The notes: generated by a model not told the origin, from the sequence alone. A stretch of DNA of 57,819 nucleotides from Pseudomonadota bacterium (GCA_018242205.1 JAFECJ010000027.1:1-57819); one strand, 5' to 3'; counted from the stretch's first letter, positions 48,380 through 57,456 are shown. Made by a program: numbers and translations.

Positions 48380-49503
48380 GCGATACTGAATTAGCCGCCG
48401 CGCCGTCGTCGGCCACCGCCGATGACGAACGCTACATGAAGCTCGCGCTGGCGCTCGGCCGCCGCGGCCTGGGCAACACCTGGCCCAATCCGGCGGTCGG
48501 CGCCGTGCTGGTGAAGGACGGCGTCATCGTCGGCCGCGGCTGGACGCAGCGGGGCGGGCGGCCGCATGCCGAGACCGAAGCGCTGCGCCGCGCCAAGCGC
48601 GCCGCCAGGGGCGCGACGCTCTATGTCACGCTCGAGCCGTGCTCGCACGAAGGCAAGACCCCGCCTTGCGCCGACGCCATCATCAAGGCCGGCGTCGCCC
48701 GCGTCGTCTCCGCCATCGAGGACCCCAATCCGGAAGTCGCCGGACAGGGCCATGCCCGGCTGCGCGACGCCGGCATCACCGTGGATGTTGGTCTGTTGGC
48801 CGACGAGGCGCGCAAGGCGCACGCTGGGCACATCAGCCGCATTTCCACCGCTCGGCCGCATGTGACGCTCAAGCTCGCGGTTTCGGCCGACGGCAAGGCC
48901 GGCCTCGCCGGGCGCAAGCCGGCGCCGATCACCGAGGTCGATGCCCGCGACCGCGTGTTCCAGATCCGCTACCAGAACGATGCCATCCTGGTCGGTCTCG
49001 GCACCATCCTGTCCGATAACCCGCAACTCACCACGCGCCTGCCGGGCCTCTACGCGCGCTCGCCGGTGCGCGTCGTGCTCGATGCCAATCTGCGCATTCC
49101 GCTGTCGCTGTCGGTGGTTTCGACCGTCGGCGACGTGCCGACCTTCATCTTCTGCTCGAAGAAGGCCTCCGAGGTCGCCGAGGACTTCCTGACGCAGAAG
49201 GGCTGCAAGGTGTTCCGCGTCGACGATACGCAAGGCCGCCTCGATCTCGACGAGATCATGAAGCTGCTGGCCGAGAACGGCATCACGCGGCTGATGGTGG
49301 AAGGCGGCCCGACCGTCGCGGCCTCTCTCGCCGCCGCCGATCTGGTCGACGAATTCGTGTTGTTCCGCGGTGCGCGCGACATCGGCGACACGGGCATCGA
49401 TCCGCTCGAAGGCATGCCGCTCGACCGGCTCACCGGCAAGCTTAAGCTCGCCGAGACCGACAAGCTTGGTCCCGATACCATCGAGCATTATGTGCGGAGC
49501 TGA
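48376..49503 (+). CDS. ribD: bifunctional riboflavin deaminase/reductase
   Basis: 375 residues. The N-terminal deaminase (zinc ligands His64 in [10 protein letters not shown], Cys89 and Cys98 in [11 protein letters not shown]) and C-terminal reductase ([37 protein letters not shown]) act on the pyrimidine intermediate after GTP cyclohydrolase II. The start ATG overlaps the nrdR stop. Confidence 0.96.
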   Translation: MSDTELAAAPSSATADDERYMKLALALGRRGLGNTWPNPAVGAVLVKDGVIVGRGWTQRGGRPHAETEALRRAKRAARGATLYVTLEPCSHEGKTPPCADAIIKAGVARVVSAIEDPNPEVAGQGHARLRDAGITVDVGLLADEARKAHAGHISRISTARPHVTLKLAVSADGKAGLAGRKPAPITEVDARDRVFQIRYQNDAILVGLGTILSDNPQLTTRLPGLYARSPVRVVLDANLRIPLSLSVVSTVGDVPTFIFCSKKASEVAEDFLTQKGCKVFRVDDTQGRLDLDEIMKLLAENGITRLMVEGGPTVAASLAAADLVDEFVLFRGARDIGDTGIDPLEGMPLDRLTGKLKLAETDKLGPDTIEHYVRS

Positions 49504-49536
49504 CGGTTTGTGCTTGCCGATCACCTCATACTCCGG

Positions 49537-49618
49537 TCATTCCCGCGAAAGCGGGAATCCAGCTCTTTGCTGTCAGATGCGCGGTCTGTCAGCGCTGGGT
49601 CCCCGCCGTCGCGGGGAC
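49537..49618. repeat. palindromic repeat pair between ribD and ribE (family B)
   Basis: ATTCCCGC-GAAA-GCGGGAAT (49539-49558) and GTCCCCGC-CGTC-GCGGGGAC (49599-49618) are perfect hairpins bracketing a 40-bp spacer. The GTCATTCC..GGAATCCAGC edge sequence is like that of the repeats at 53700 and 55034. Confidence 0.85.
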
Positions 49619-49655
49619 GACGGCGGTGTGTTGCTGTTTCGGCGGAGAGCCTGAC

Positions 49656-50261
49656 ATGTTCACCGGCATCGTCACTGACCTCGGCGAAATCCGCACCGTC
49701 GAAGCCCGCGCCAACAACCTGTCGCGGCTGACGATCTTCACGCGCTATCCGCGCGCCGAACTCATCGAGGGTGCGTCGGTCGCCTGCAACGGCGTCTGCC
49801 TCACGGTGGTCGACACCGGTGAGGAGGGTGGCCGCACCTGGTTCGCCGCCGATGCCGCGGCCGAGACGCTCGCCATCACCACGGTCGGGCGCTGGCGGCA
49901 CGGTTCGCGCATCAATCTCGAGCGTCCGCTCAAGATCGGCGACGAACTCGGCGGCCATCTGGTCGCCGGCCATGTCGATGGCCTGGCCACGGTCGTCGCC
50001 CGCGACGACATGACCGACATGGCGCGTTTCACGCTGCGTGCGCCGCACGCGCTCGCCCGCTACATCGCGCCCAAGGGCTCGGTGGCGCTCGACGGCGTTT
50101 CCTTGACCGTAAACGAGGTCAAAGGCGACGAATTTACCGTCCTGATCATCCCGCACACGCTCACGGTGACCACCTTCGGGACCTTGAAAGCGGGCGACGA
50201 GATCAACCTCGAAGTCGACACCATGGCGCGCTACGCCGCGCGGCTGATCGAGACCCGCTAG
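49656..50261 (+). CDS. ribE: riboflavin synthase alpha chain
   Basis: 201 residues. Dismutates two 6,7-dimethyl-8-ribityllumazines to riboflavin. It is a tandem two-barrel protein: MFTGIVTDLGEI and ACNGVCLTVVD in the first half, and GHLVAGHVDGLATV with ALDGVSLTVNEV in the second. ATG 49656 begins the canonical MFTGIV. Repeat DNA fills the space from ribD. Confidence 0.96.
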   Translation: MFTGIVTDLGEIRTVEARANNLSRLTIFTRYPRAELIEGASVACNGVCLTVVDTGEEGGRTWFAADAAAETLAITTVGRWRHGSRINLERPLKIGDELGGHLVAGHVDGLATVVARDDMTDMARFTLRAPHALARYIAPKGSVALDGVSLTVNEVKGDEFTVLIIPHTLTVTTFGTLKAGDEINLEVDTMARYAARLIETR

Positions 50262-50321
50262 ACCTTGTTTAGCGGGCGGGCCCTTGCTACGACCCCGGCC
50301 CAACGAAGGAATTGAAGCATT

Positions 50322-50834
50322 ATGGCCAAGAAGACCAGCGCCAAAGCGCGCGCGCCCCAAGCCGTCGCCAAGAAGGCCGCCGGCAAACCGGCGGCGCCGC
50401 ATGTTTTGATCGTCGAAGCGCGTTATTACGATGCGATTGCCGATGAGTTGCTGCGCGGCGCGGCTGCGGTATTGACCGAGGCCGGCGCGACCTATGAGGT
50501 CGTCACCGTTCCCGGTGCGCTCGAGGTTCCCGGCGCCATCGCCATGACGCTCGAGGCGGCCAGGAACAAGGGCAAGTTCGCGGGCGTCGTCGCGCTCGGC
50601 TGCGTCATCCAGGGCGAGACCTATCACTTCGATCTGGTGTCGAATGAATCGGCGCGCGGTCTGATGGATCTGACCTTGCGTGGCGTCGCGCTCGGCAACG
50701 GCATTCTCACCGTCGACAACGAAGCCCAGGCGCGCGCCCGTCTCGGCGGCCTGCACGGCCACAAGGGCGAGGGCGCCGCCAAGGCCGCGCTCGCCATGAT
50801 CGCGCTCAAGCAGTCGCTAGCGGCACTCGCATGA
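50322..50834 (+). CDS. ribH: 6,7-dimethyl-8-ribityllumazine synthase
   Basis: 170 residues. Joins the ribityl pyrimidinedione with dihydroxybutanone phosphate. His102 in GETYHFDLV is the catalytic proton donor, and [10 protein letters not shown] binds substrate. About 25 extra Lys/Ala/Pro residues precede the conserved fold. Its TGA stop lies inside the left arm of a palindromic repeat. Confidence 0.95.
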   Translation: MAKKTSAKARAPQAVAKKAAGKPAAPHVLIVEARYYDAIADELLRGAAAVLTEAGATYEVVTVPGALEVPGAIAMTLEAARNKGKFAGVVALGCVIQGETYHFDLVSNESARGLMDLTLRGVALGNGILTVDNEAQARARLGGLHGHKGEGAAKAALAMIALKQSLAALA

Positions 50835-50874
50835 TCCCGAAATGTGGGAACCGGTTTTCGGATAAGATCATGCG
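50828..50874. repeat. CATGATCCCGAAAA-type palindromic repeat (family A, copy 3)
   Basis: CGCATGATC (50828-50836) pairs with GATCATGCG (50866-50874), with CCGAAA and TTTTCGG inside. The arm contains the ribH stop codon TGA (50832-50834), and the right end is 15 bp from the nusB start. The element therefore bridges two essential genes. Confidence 0.9.
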
Positions 50875-50889
50875 CCAGGAAAAAGCGTA

Positions 50890-51378
50890 ATGGCGAAGCC
50901 TCCGACCAACGACAAGGACGGACGCAAGGCGAACAAGCGCGGCGCGGCACGGCTCGCCGCGGTGCAGGCGCTGTATCAGATGGACATGGCCGGCTCCGGC
51001 CTCAACGACATCCTCGCCGAGTTCGAAAGCCACTGGCTCGGCCGCGAGGTCGAGGGCGCGCAATATCTGCCGGCCGAGGCCGCGTTCTTCCGCGACATCG
51101 TCACCGGCGTGGTGCGCGAACAGCGCGTGCTCGATCCGCAGATCGACGAGGCCTTGCAGCAGGGCTGGCCGCTGAAGCGCGTCGAGGCCGTGTTGCGTGC
51201 GACCTTGCGCGCCGGCGCCTATGAGCTGGCGCACCGCCGCGACGTGCCGGCTCGCGCCGTGATTGCCGAATATGCCGATGTTGCCGCCGCCTTCGTCGAG
51301 CGCGACGAGACCGGCATGGTCAACGCCGTGCTCGACCAGTTGGCCCGCAAGCTGCGCGGCGACGAGTTCGCGGCCTGA
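50890..51378 (+). CDS. nusB: transcription antitermination factor NusB
   Basis: 162 residues of all-helical protein that binds boxA RNA with NusE/S10 in rRNA antitermination. GAARLAAVQALYQMDMAG at the start and the RVEAVLRATLRAGAYELAHR segment are characteristic. It follows ribH through the palindromic repeat, an order common across proteobacteria. Confidence 0.95.
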   Translation: MAKPPTNDKDGRKANKRGAARLAAVQALYQMDMAGSGLNDILAEFESHWLGREVEGAQYLPAEAAFFRDIVTGVVREQRVLDPQIDEALQQGWPLKRVEAVLRATLRAGAYELAHRRDVPARAVIAEYADVAAAFVERDETGMVNAVLDQLARKLRGDEFAA

Positions 51379-51403
51379 CGCGTCATGGAGTAGGGTGCGC
51401 CCT

Positions 51404-52390
51404 ATGTCCTCAGACTCCCCCTCCGGCGAAGACAAACTGATCGCCCGTTTCTTCGGGCCCGTCGCCACCGATCCCGGCGCGCTGGGGCTGACCGACGACG
51501 CCGCCTTCATCAAGCCGCCGGCCGGTTGCGAGATGGTGCTGAAGACCGACGCCATCGTCGGCGGCATTCATTTCTTTCCAGAGGATCCGCCAAGCGCCGT
51601 GGCGCAGAAGGCGCTGCGCGTGAACCTGTCCGATCTCGCCGCCAAAGGCGCCAAGCCGCTCGGTTTCCTGGTGTCGCTGGCGCTGCCGAAAGAGATCGAC
51701 GACGCCTGGCTCACCGGCTTCGCCTCCGGCCTTCGCGAGGACGCCGCGGCCTATAAATGCCCGCTGTTCGGCGGCGACACCGTGCGTTCGCCGGGGCCGA
51801 TCATGGTGTCGGTCGCGACCTTCGGCAGCGTGCCGGAAGGCCGCATGGTGCGGCGTTCGACGGCGAAGCCGGGCGACCATGTTTTCGTCACCGGCACGAT
51901 TGGCGATGCCGTGCTCGGTCTCGGCCTGCGTCAGGGCGCGTCATGGCCGCTCGACGCCGCGCAGCGCGAACATCTCTTGTCGCGCTATCTGCTGCCGCGG
52001 CCGCGCAACGCGCTGGCGCAAGCCGTGCTCGATTACGCCTCCGCCGCGATGGATGTGTCCGATGGTCTGGCCGGCGATCTCGCCAAGCTTTGCCGCGTGT
52101 CGGTAGTCTCAGCCGACATCGATGCCGCGCGCGTGCCCTTGTCAGACGCGGCCAAGGCGGTGATCGCGCAGGACGCATCGCAGCTCGCGCCGGCTCTGTC
52201 CGGCGGCGACGATTACGAAATCCTCTGCACCGTGCCGCCCGGCAACATCGACCGCTTCCGCGTCGCGGCCATGGCGGCCAAGACCGCGGTCACCGATATC
52301 GGCGTCATCGTGGGCGGCGGGGGCGCCCGGTTCCGCAAGGCCGACGGCACCATGCTCGTCTTTGAGCGCGCCGCGTTTAGCCATTTCTGA
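51404..52390 (+). CDS. thiL: thiamine-monophosphate kinase
   Basis: 328 residues. Phosphorylates thiamine monophosphate to the diphosphate. DDAAFI near residue 26, VLKTDAIVGGIHF and FGGDTVRSPGP are the magnesium and nucleotide sites; AAMDVSDGLAGDLAKL and SGGDDYEIL lie in the C-terminal half. ATG 51404 lies 25 bp after nusB. Confidence 0.95.
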   Translation: MSSDSPSGEDKLIARFFGPVATDPGALGLTDDAAFIKPPAGCEMVLKTDAIVGGIHFFPEDPPSAVAQKALRVNLSDLAAKGAKPLGFLVSLALPKEIDDAWLTGFASGLREDAAAYKCPLFGGDTVRSPGPIMVSVATFGSVPEGRMVRRSTAKPGDHVFVTGTIGDAVLGLGLRQGASWPLDAAQREHLLSRYLLPRPRNALAQAVLDYASAAMDVSDGLAGDLAKLCRVSVVSADIDAARVPLSDAAKAVIAQDASQLAPALSGGDDYEILCTVPPGNIDRFRVAAMAAKTAVTDIGVIVGGGGARFRKADGTMLVFERAAFSHF

Positions 52391-52471
52391 CGACACGCCA
52401 TGCCGTCCGCGCCCTCGCGCGCCGCCGCCGCCGCCCCTATAGTGCGCCGGCAAAAGACGGGCGAGGAAACG

Positions 52472-53695
52472 ATGGACGACAGCAAGATCCGGCAATCCTA
52501 CATGCCGGCGGGGCAGACACCGAATTTCCGCAAATATCTGCGCGACTTTCCGACCTCCCAATATTTCCGCCGCCGCGCGCCGCGCAAGGTGCCGGCCTTC
52601 TCCTTCGCCTATGCCGACACCGGCGCCGGCGACGACGTCGGCATTGCCCACAACTGGGCTTCGCTCGACGGCGTCAAGATCGTGCCGCGCTACGGCGTCA
52701 CCAATGTGCTGCCGCCGGTCGAGGTCGAATTGTTCGGCCAGCGCTATGCGGCGCCGATCGGCATCGCGCCGATGGGCGGGCCGTCCATCGTCTGGCCCGG
52801 CGCCGATCTCATCCTGGCCAAGGCGGCGCAGGCCGCGCGCATTCCCTATACCTTGAGCGTCGTCGGCGGTGCCCTGATCGAACAGGTCGCCGCGGTCGCG
52901 CCCGATGTGTTCTGGCTGCAGATTTATCGCTTCGCCGGCAACGACCACAAGATCGGCTTCGACCTCGTCAGGCGCGCCAGCGCCGCCGGCGTCAAGGTGC
53001 TGACGCTCACCGTCGATACGCCGGTGCGCACCATCCGCTCGCGCGAGACCTATGCTGGGCTCGGCTGGGAGTTCAACCCGAACGCCCGCATGATGGCCGA
53101 GATGCTGAGGCGGCCGCGCTGGCTCGCCGCGTTGTTGCGCAACGGCTATCCGCGCTTTGCCAGCCTGGCGCAATATTCCGGCAAGACGCGCACCAACGAC
53201 ATCATCCGTTTTGCCCGCAGCGAGATGGGCGGCGCCTTCATGTGGGACGAGATCGCGCGCTATCGCGATGCCTGGAAGGGGCCGATGACGCTCAAGGGCA
53301 TTCTGCATCCGGCCGACGCCGAAAAGGCGATCGCGCTCGGCGTCGACGGCATCTGGGTATCGAACCACGGCGGCCGCCAGATCGAGGCGCTGGTGCCGAC
53401 CATCGACGTGCTGCCGGCCATTGCCGAGGTGGTCGGCGACAAGGCCACCATCCTGTTCGACAGCGGCATCCGTTCCGGGCAGGACGTGATGCGGGCGCTG
53501 GCGCTCGGCGCGCAGGCGGCGTTCGCCGGTAAGTCGTTCCTGTGGGCCCTAGGCGCGCTCGGCGAAGATGGTCCGGCGCAACTCATCGATCTCTACATGA
53601 ACGATCTGCGGGCTTCTCTGGGCCAGATCGGTGCCCAGTCGCCGGCCGAGGCGCGCGAGGCCACCGTGCTGCATCCCGGCGCGATCAAGTTCTAA
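52472..53695 (+). CDS. FMN-dependent 2-hydroxyacid dehydrogenase
   Basis: 407 residues of TIM-barrel flavoenzyme in the lactate dehydrogenase/glycolate oxidase family. The active histidine is His299 in SNHGGRQIEA; GIAPMG, LQIYRF and TVDTPVRTIRSRE are FMN and substrate strands, and LFDSGIRSGQDVMRALALGA binds the FMN phosphate. Exact substrate (lactate, mandelate or other) is unknown. GAGGAAACG precedes ATG 52472. The C-terminus AREATVLHPGAIKF recurs at the end of an unrelated TetR gene. Confidence 0.9.
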   Translation: MDDSKIRQSYMPAGQTPNFRKYLRDFPTSQYFRRRAPRKVPAFSFAYADTGAGDDVGIAHNWASLDGVKIVPRYGVTNVLPPVEVELFGQRYAAPIGIAPMGGPSIVWPGADLILAKAAQAARIPYTLSVVGGALIEQVAAVAPDVFWLQIYRFAGNDHKIGFDLVRRASAAGVKVLTLTVDTPVRTIRSRETYAGLGWEFNPNARMMAEMLRRPRWLAALLRNGYPRFASLAQYSGKTRTNDIIRFARSEMGGAFMWDEIARYRDAWKGPMTLKGILHPADAEKAIALGVDGIWVSNHGGRQIEALVPTIDVLPAIAEVVGDKATILFDSGIRSGQDVMRALALGAQAAFAGKSFLWALGALGEDGPAQLIDLYMNDLRASLGQIGAQSPAEAREATVLHPGAIKF

Positions 53696-53699
53696 TCCT

Positions 53700-53740
53700 G
53701 TCATTCCGGGGCGCTCGCGAAGCGAGCGAACCCGGAATCC
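53700..53740. repeat. palindromic repeat (family B) after the FMN dehydrogenase
   Basis: TCATTCCGGGG and CCCGGAATCC arms enclose CGCTCGCGAAGCGAGCG, itself palindromic. The sequence just before it is also shared with 54988-55033. Confidence 0.85.
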
Positions 53741-53772
53741 AGCCCCGATCACCGTGTTCGCTGAGGCCCTTT

Positions 53773-54255
53773 TTAGGCCGCCGCCTTCTTCTTGACGTAC
53801 GTGACCAGGCCTACGACATCGTCCGGCACCAGCCGGCCGATCGCCAGACTCGAGTAGACGGCATTGAGCACGCGCCCGTCGGGCGCCAAAACGAACCCGG
53901 TCGTCTGCAGGCAGCGGGGGCTGTCGCCGGTGTAGCAGCCGAGCGCCGCGACCACCTGGTCGAGATCGGCGCTGTGACCGACCGGAAAGTGGATGCTGTG
54001 CCGCGCGACCGTGTTCTTGGCGGTGGCTTCGGGATCGACCGAGAAGGCGATCGTCTTGATGCCGATCTCGGCAAAGCGCGCGCTGGCTTTCTCGAAAGCG
54101 GCAAGTTGCGCATTGCAGTAGGGGCACCAGTCGCCACGATAGACCAGCACCACGCCGAAAGCGCCGGCGAGCGCGTCCGGCAATTTGATGCCGCCGCCGC
54201 CGACGGCCGGCACCTCGATGAAGGGAAATCTCTCGCCGTTTTGCAGCAGGGGCAT
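53773..54255 (-). CDS. AhpC/TSA-family peroxiredoxin
   Basis: 160 residues of thioredoxin fold. The active site DWCPYCNAQ (Cys44, Cys47) contains a CxxC pair. It probably reduces peroxides or serves as a thiol oxidoreductase. No signal peptide. Divergent from the TetR regulator, with shared palindromes in the 87-bp spacer. Confidence 0.88.
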   Translation of the reverse strand: MPLLQNGERFPFIEVPAVGGGGIKLPDALAGAFGVVLVYRGDWCPYCNAQLAAFEKASARFAEIGIKTIAFSVDPEATAKNTVARHSIHFPVGHSADLDQVVAALGCYTGDSPRCLQTTGFVLAPDGRVLNAVYSSLAIGRLVPDDVVGLVTYVKKKAAA

Positions 54256-54274
54256 CTACGGGCTCCTTCGAATA

Positions 54275-54326
54275 ATGGACTAGCCGGGCCACTATCGAGA
54301 CGCTAAAATGGACCATCAAGTCCAAT
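54275..54326. promoter_or_regulatory. TGGAC/GTCCA operator between peroxiredoxin and TetR
   Basis: TGGAC (54309-54313) and GTCCA (54320-54324) are inverted half-sites six bases apart, 18 bp before the TetR start. A second TGGAC half-site is at 54276-54280, closer to the peroxiredoxin start. The pattern fits a TetR protein controlling itself and the divergent gene. Confidence 0.6.
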
Positions 54327-54342
54327 ATGGCGATGGGCCAGA

Positions 54343-55029
54343 ATGAGTAAAACGACCGACAAGCCGTTCACTGCGAAAGGCGCGGCCACCCGCCGGCGCA
54401 TTATTGAAACGGCCGCGGATCTGGTCGCGGCCAGAGGCGTCTCCGGCGCAACCCTCGACGACATCCTGGCGGACAGCGCGGCGAGCAAATCGCAATTCTA
54501 TCATTACTTCGCCGACAAGGACGCGCTGATCGGCGAAGTCATCAAGTTGCAGACAGAGCGTGTCTTCGCCGCGCAAGGACCTCGGCTGGCCTCGTTTGCG
54601 TCGATGGCGGAGCTTCGCCTCTGGCGCGATGCCGCGGTTGCGTTGAGCGCGGCGAAGAAACGCCCGGGCGGTTGTCCCCTTGGCTCGCTCGCTTACCAAT
54701 TGGGCGCCAGATCAAAACCGGCGCGCCTGAACGTGCAGGCCAGCTTCGATGCGTGGGCGTCCTTCTTCGTGACCGGACTCGTCAGAATGCAGAAAAGCGG
54801 CGAGCTGATGCCGGGTGCAGACTGCGTCGTGTTGGGCAGGGCTCTGTTGGCGGCCTTGCAGGGCGGGCTTTTGCTGACCCTGGCCGCCGGCGACGTCAAA
54901 CCGCTGGAGATCGCCCTCGACATGGGTCTCGATCACGTCGCCCGCCATCTGGCGCATGATCAGCCGGGGCGCGGCCGACAGATTGCACGCGAGGCCACAG
55001 CGCTGCACCCGGGTCCGATCAAGTTTTGA
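54343..55029 (+). CDS. TetR-family transcriptional regulator
   Basis: 228 residues. Helix-turn-helix at about 18-60 (RIIETAADLVAARGVSGATLDDILADSAASKSQFYHYF). The C-terminal domain resembles the YcdC/TetR_C_6 type. Likely controls the divergent peroxiredoxin through the inverted repeats. The last 14 residues (AREATALHPGPIKF) nearly duplicate the end of the FMN dehydrogenase, indicating a recent DNA conversion event. Confidence 0.88.
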   Translation: MSKTTDKPFTAKGAATRRRIIETAADLVAARGVSGATLDDILADSAASKSQFYHYFADKDALIGEVIKLQTERVFAAQGPRLASFASMAELRLWRDAAVALSAAKKRPGGCPLGSLAYQLGARSKPARLNVQASFDAWASFFVTGLVRMQKSGELMPGADCVVLGRALLAALQGGLLLTLAAGDVKPLEIALDMGLDHVARHLAHDQPGRGRQIAREATALHPGPIKF

Positions 55030-55033
55030 TGTT

Positions 55034-55153
55034 GTCATTCCGGGACGCCCCGAAGGGGCGGGCCCGGAATCCATACGCCGCAGCGCTGCGGGGTATGGCT
55101 TCCGGGCTCGGCGGCCTTCGCCCTTCGGGCGCCGGCCACCGCCCCGGAATGAC
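55034..55153. repeat. palindromic repeat cluster (family B) after TetR
   Basis: GTCATTCCGGGACGCC (55034 on) with GGCGGGCCCGGAATCC, then a second hairpin region ending GCCCCGGAATGAC at 55153. It is the longest copy in the window (120 bp) and fills most of the gap before the MFS gene (55246). Confidence 0.85.
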
Positions 55154-55245
55154 AGCGGGAAACAACCCAGCCCTGCGACTTTCGGAGTAGCGGCATTCTC
55201 TCGAGGCCGCTAAGAGGAGACCGTTTTTGCCGGGGACCCTCGCGA

Positions 55246-56469
55246 ATGTCGGCCGTCGCCGAACCTCTCCCTCACGCCTTTGATGACGATCTGGCGCGCC
55301 GCAATGCGCGGGTGCTCGCCGTGGCGCAGGCGCTCGCCGGCGGCAACAACACGGTCATCGTCTCGACGGCATCGATCGTCGGTTCCGTGCTTGCGCCCGA
55401 CAAGGGGCTCGCCACGCTGCCGGTCACCGGCATGGTGCTCGGCATGTGGCTCGGCTCGCTGCCGCTCGGTTACCTTGCGCGCCGCTTCGGCCGCCGCAAC
55501 GCGCTGCAGGTCGGTTCCTTCTTCGGCGTCTTGTCGGGCCTGGTGTCCTATCACGCGGTGATCCAGGGCTCGTTCGCGACCCTGGTGCTCGGCACCTTCT
55601 TCGGCGGGCTCTATGCCGCCGCCCACGTGTCCTATCGCTTCGCCGCCGCCGATACGGCGAGCGAGCGCATGCGCGCCAAGGTGGTGTCCTGGGTGCTGGC
55701 CGGCGGCGTCTTTGCCGCCGTGATCGGGCCGCAACTCGTCATCTTCACCAAGGACCTTTTGCCGCCCTACGTCTTCGCCGCGAGCTATCTCGGCCAGTCG
55801 ACCTGCGCCGTGATCGCGGCGATCGTCCTGTCGTTCGTCCGTATTCCGAAGATGACAAAGGCGCACAGCACGGCGTCGCGCCCGCTCGGCGAGATCGTGC
55901 GCATGCCGCGCTTCGTCGTCGCCGTCGCCTGCGGCGTCGTTAGCTACGGCGTCATGAACCTGATCATGACGTCGGCGCCGCTCGCCATGGTCGGCTGCGG
56001 CCATTCCGTCACCGACGCCGCGCTCGGCATCCAGTGGCACGTCCTGGCGATGTACGCGCCGAGCTTCTTCACCGGCACCCTGATCGCGCGCTTTGGCGTC
56101 GAACGCATAACCGGGCTTGGTCTGGTGATCACGCTGGCGTCGGCCGCCATCGGCGTCGCCGGCCTCACCGTCGCGCATTTTTGGGCGGGGCTGATCCTGC
56201 TCGGCATCGGCTGGAATTTCACCTTCATCGGCGCCACCACCATGGTGACGCAGTGCCATCGGCCGGAAGAGCGCACCAAGGTGCAGTCGTTCAACGACTT
56301 CATGATCTTCGGCTGCATGGCGGTAACGTCGTTCTCATCGGGTCAATTCCTGGCCCTGTTCGGCTGGGCGGCGATCAACGAACTCGCCATGCCGATCCTC
56401 GCCGCCGCCGCCGTCCTGCTGGGCTGGTTGGTGCTGCGCAAACGCGCCGAAGCGGCGGCTGCGGTTTAA
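55246..56469 (+). CDS. MFS transporter
   Basis: 407 residues with about 12 membrane segments. Motif A is YLARRFGRRNALQ after TM2. A central cytoplasmic loop (about 200-215) separates the two halves. No close functional subfamily is recognised. It may be cotranscribed with the GNAT gene 24 bp downstream. Confidence 0.88.
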   Translation: MSAVAEPLPHAFDDDLARRNARVLAVAQALAGGNNTVIVSTASIVGSVLAPDKGLATLPVTGMVLGMWLGSLPLGYLARRFGRRNALQVGSFFGVLSGLVSYHAVIQGSFATLVLGTFFGGLYAAAHVSYRFAAADTASERMRAKVVSWVLAGGVFAAVIGPQLVIFTKDLLPPYVFAASYLGQSTCAVIAAIVLSFVRIPKMTKAHSTASRPLGEIVRMPRFVVAVACGVVSYGVMNLIMTSAPLAMVGCGHSVTDAALGIQWHVLAMYAPSFFTGTLIARFGVERITGLGLVITLASAAIGVAGLTVAHFWAGLILLGIGWNFTFIGATTMVTQCHRPEERTKVQSFNDFMIFGCMAVTSFSSGQFLALFGWAAINELAMPILAAAAVLLGWLVLRKRAEAAAAV

Positions 56470-56493
56470 GTCAGACGCGCTATAATCGGCGTC

Positions 56494-56979
56494 ATGACCG
56501 AAGCGCCGTCCTTCACCATCGCCGCCGTCGAAAGCTCCGCCGATCTCGCCGACGTCATCCGGTTGTTCCGCGCTTATGCGCAATCGCTGCCGGTCGACCT
56601 TGCCTATCAAGGCTTCGAGGCCGAGATGACGGCGATGCCCGGCAAATACGCGCCGCCGAAAGGCGTGCTGCTGATCGCGCGTAATGACGCGGGCCGGGCG
56701 GTCGGTTGCGCCGCGCTGCGGCCGATCGAACCGCCGGGCACTTGCGAGATGAAGCGGCTTTACGTCACCGCCGAAGGGCGAGGGCAGAAACTCGGCAAGA
56801 GGCTGGTCGACCGGCTGTTCGAGGAGGCGCGGGCCATCGGCTATCGCGAGATGCGGCTCGATACGCTGCCGAGCATGCTCGACGCGCAGGCGCTCTACCG
56901 CCGCTTCGGCTTCGAGCTTATGGAGCCTTATTACGACACGCCGGTCCAAGGCACCGTGTTCATGCGCAAGGCGTTGTAG
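56494..56979 (+). CDS. GNAT-family N-acetyltransferase
   Basis: 161 residues of single GNAT domain. The acetyl-CoA pyrophosphate loop is GRGQKLGKRLV (Q/RxxGxG/A), preceded by MKRLYVTAE; EMRLDTLPSMLDAQALYRRFGF is the typical C-terminal half. The substrate is unknown. Confidence 0.9.
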   Translation: MTEAPSFTIAAVESSADLADVIRLFRAYAQSLPVDLAYQGFEAEMTAMPGKYAPPKGVLLIARNDAGRAVGCAALRPIEPPGTCEMKRLYVTAEGRGQKLGKRLVDRLFEEARAIGYREMRLDTLPSMLDAQALYRRFGFELMEPYYDTPVQGTVFMRKAL

Positions 56980-57024
56980 AGCTGCGGCCTGATCGCCGCG
57001 GCCGCCTCGCCAGCCTTCGGCGTT

Positions 57025-57456
57025 TCAGGGGCAGGCCTTGTAGCCGAATTTGCTGATGATATCGCGGCCGGAGATCGTGTGGAATTCGAACGTATCGACG
57101 TAGTGGTTCGACACCAGATAACGCCGCAGCGCCGGCTTGTACGAGTTCAGCATTGCGGCCTGGCGCTTCGGCGGCGGCTTCTGGTCGCGCTCGTTGGGAA
57201 ACAGCGCGGCGTGGAATGCGAGCTGGGCATCGGGTGAGACGCAGACGTTGCGGATGGCGAGCAACATCGTACAGGACGACTGGCAATGGCCTTCGATGCG
57301 GAACAGTTCGCCGGTCTTGTTGTATTTGGCGACGATGTCCGCGGCCCCGATCCGGCCGCCGCCGCCATAAGGGCGCGACGAACCGTCGGCGAGCGCCGCC
57401 GCGGGCAGGGCGAATAGCAGGCTGACGGCGCAACAAAGCCAGCGCGTTGATGTCAT
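57025..57456 (-). CDS. small secreted hypothetical protein
   Basis: 143 residues. A signal peptide (about 1-24, ending ALADG) precedes a mature chain with GRIGAADIVAKYNKTGELFRIEGHCQSSCTMLLA; the two cysteines of GHCQSSCT and the following region resemble the start of some periplasmic serine-protease-like (ClpP/crotonase-fold) small proteins, but no catalytic Ser assignment is safe. The ATG 57456 has GGGGGGA before it; an open frame runs upstream to 57786 through repeat DNA. Confidence 0.75.
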   Translation of the reverse strand: MTSTRWLCCAVSLLFALPAAALADGSSRPYGGGGRIGAADIVAKYNKTGELFRIEGHCQSSCTMLLAIRNVCVSPDAQLAFHAALFPNERDQKPPPKRQAAMLNSYKPALRRYLVSNHYVDTFEFHTISGRDIISKFGYKACP

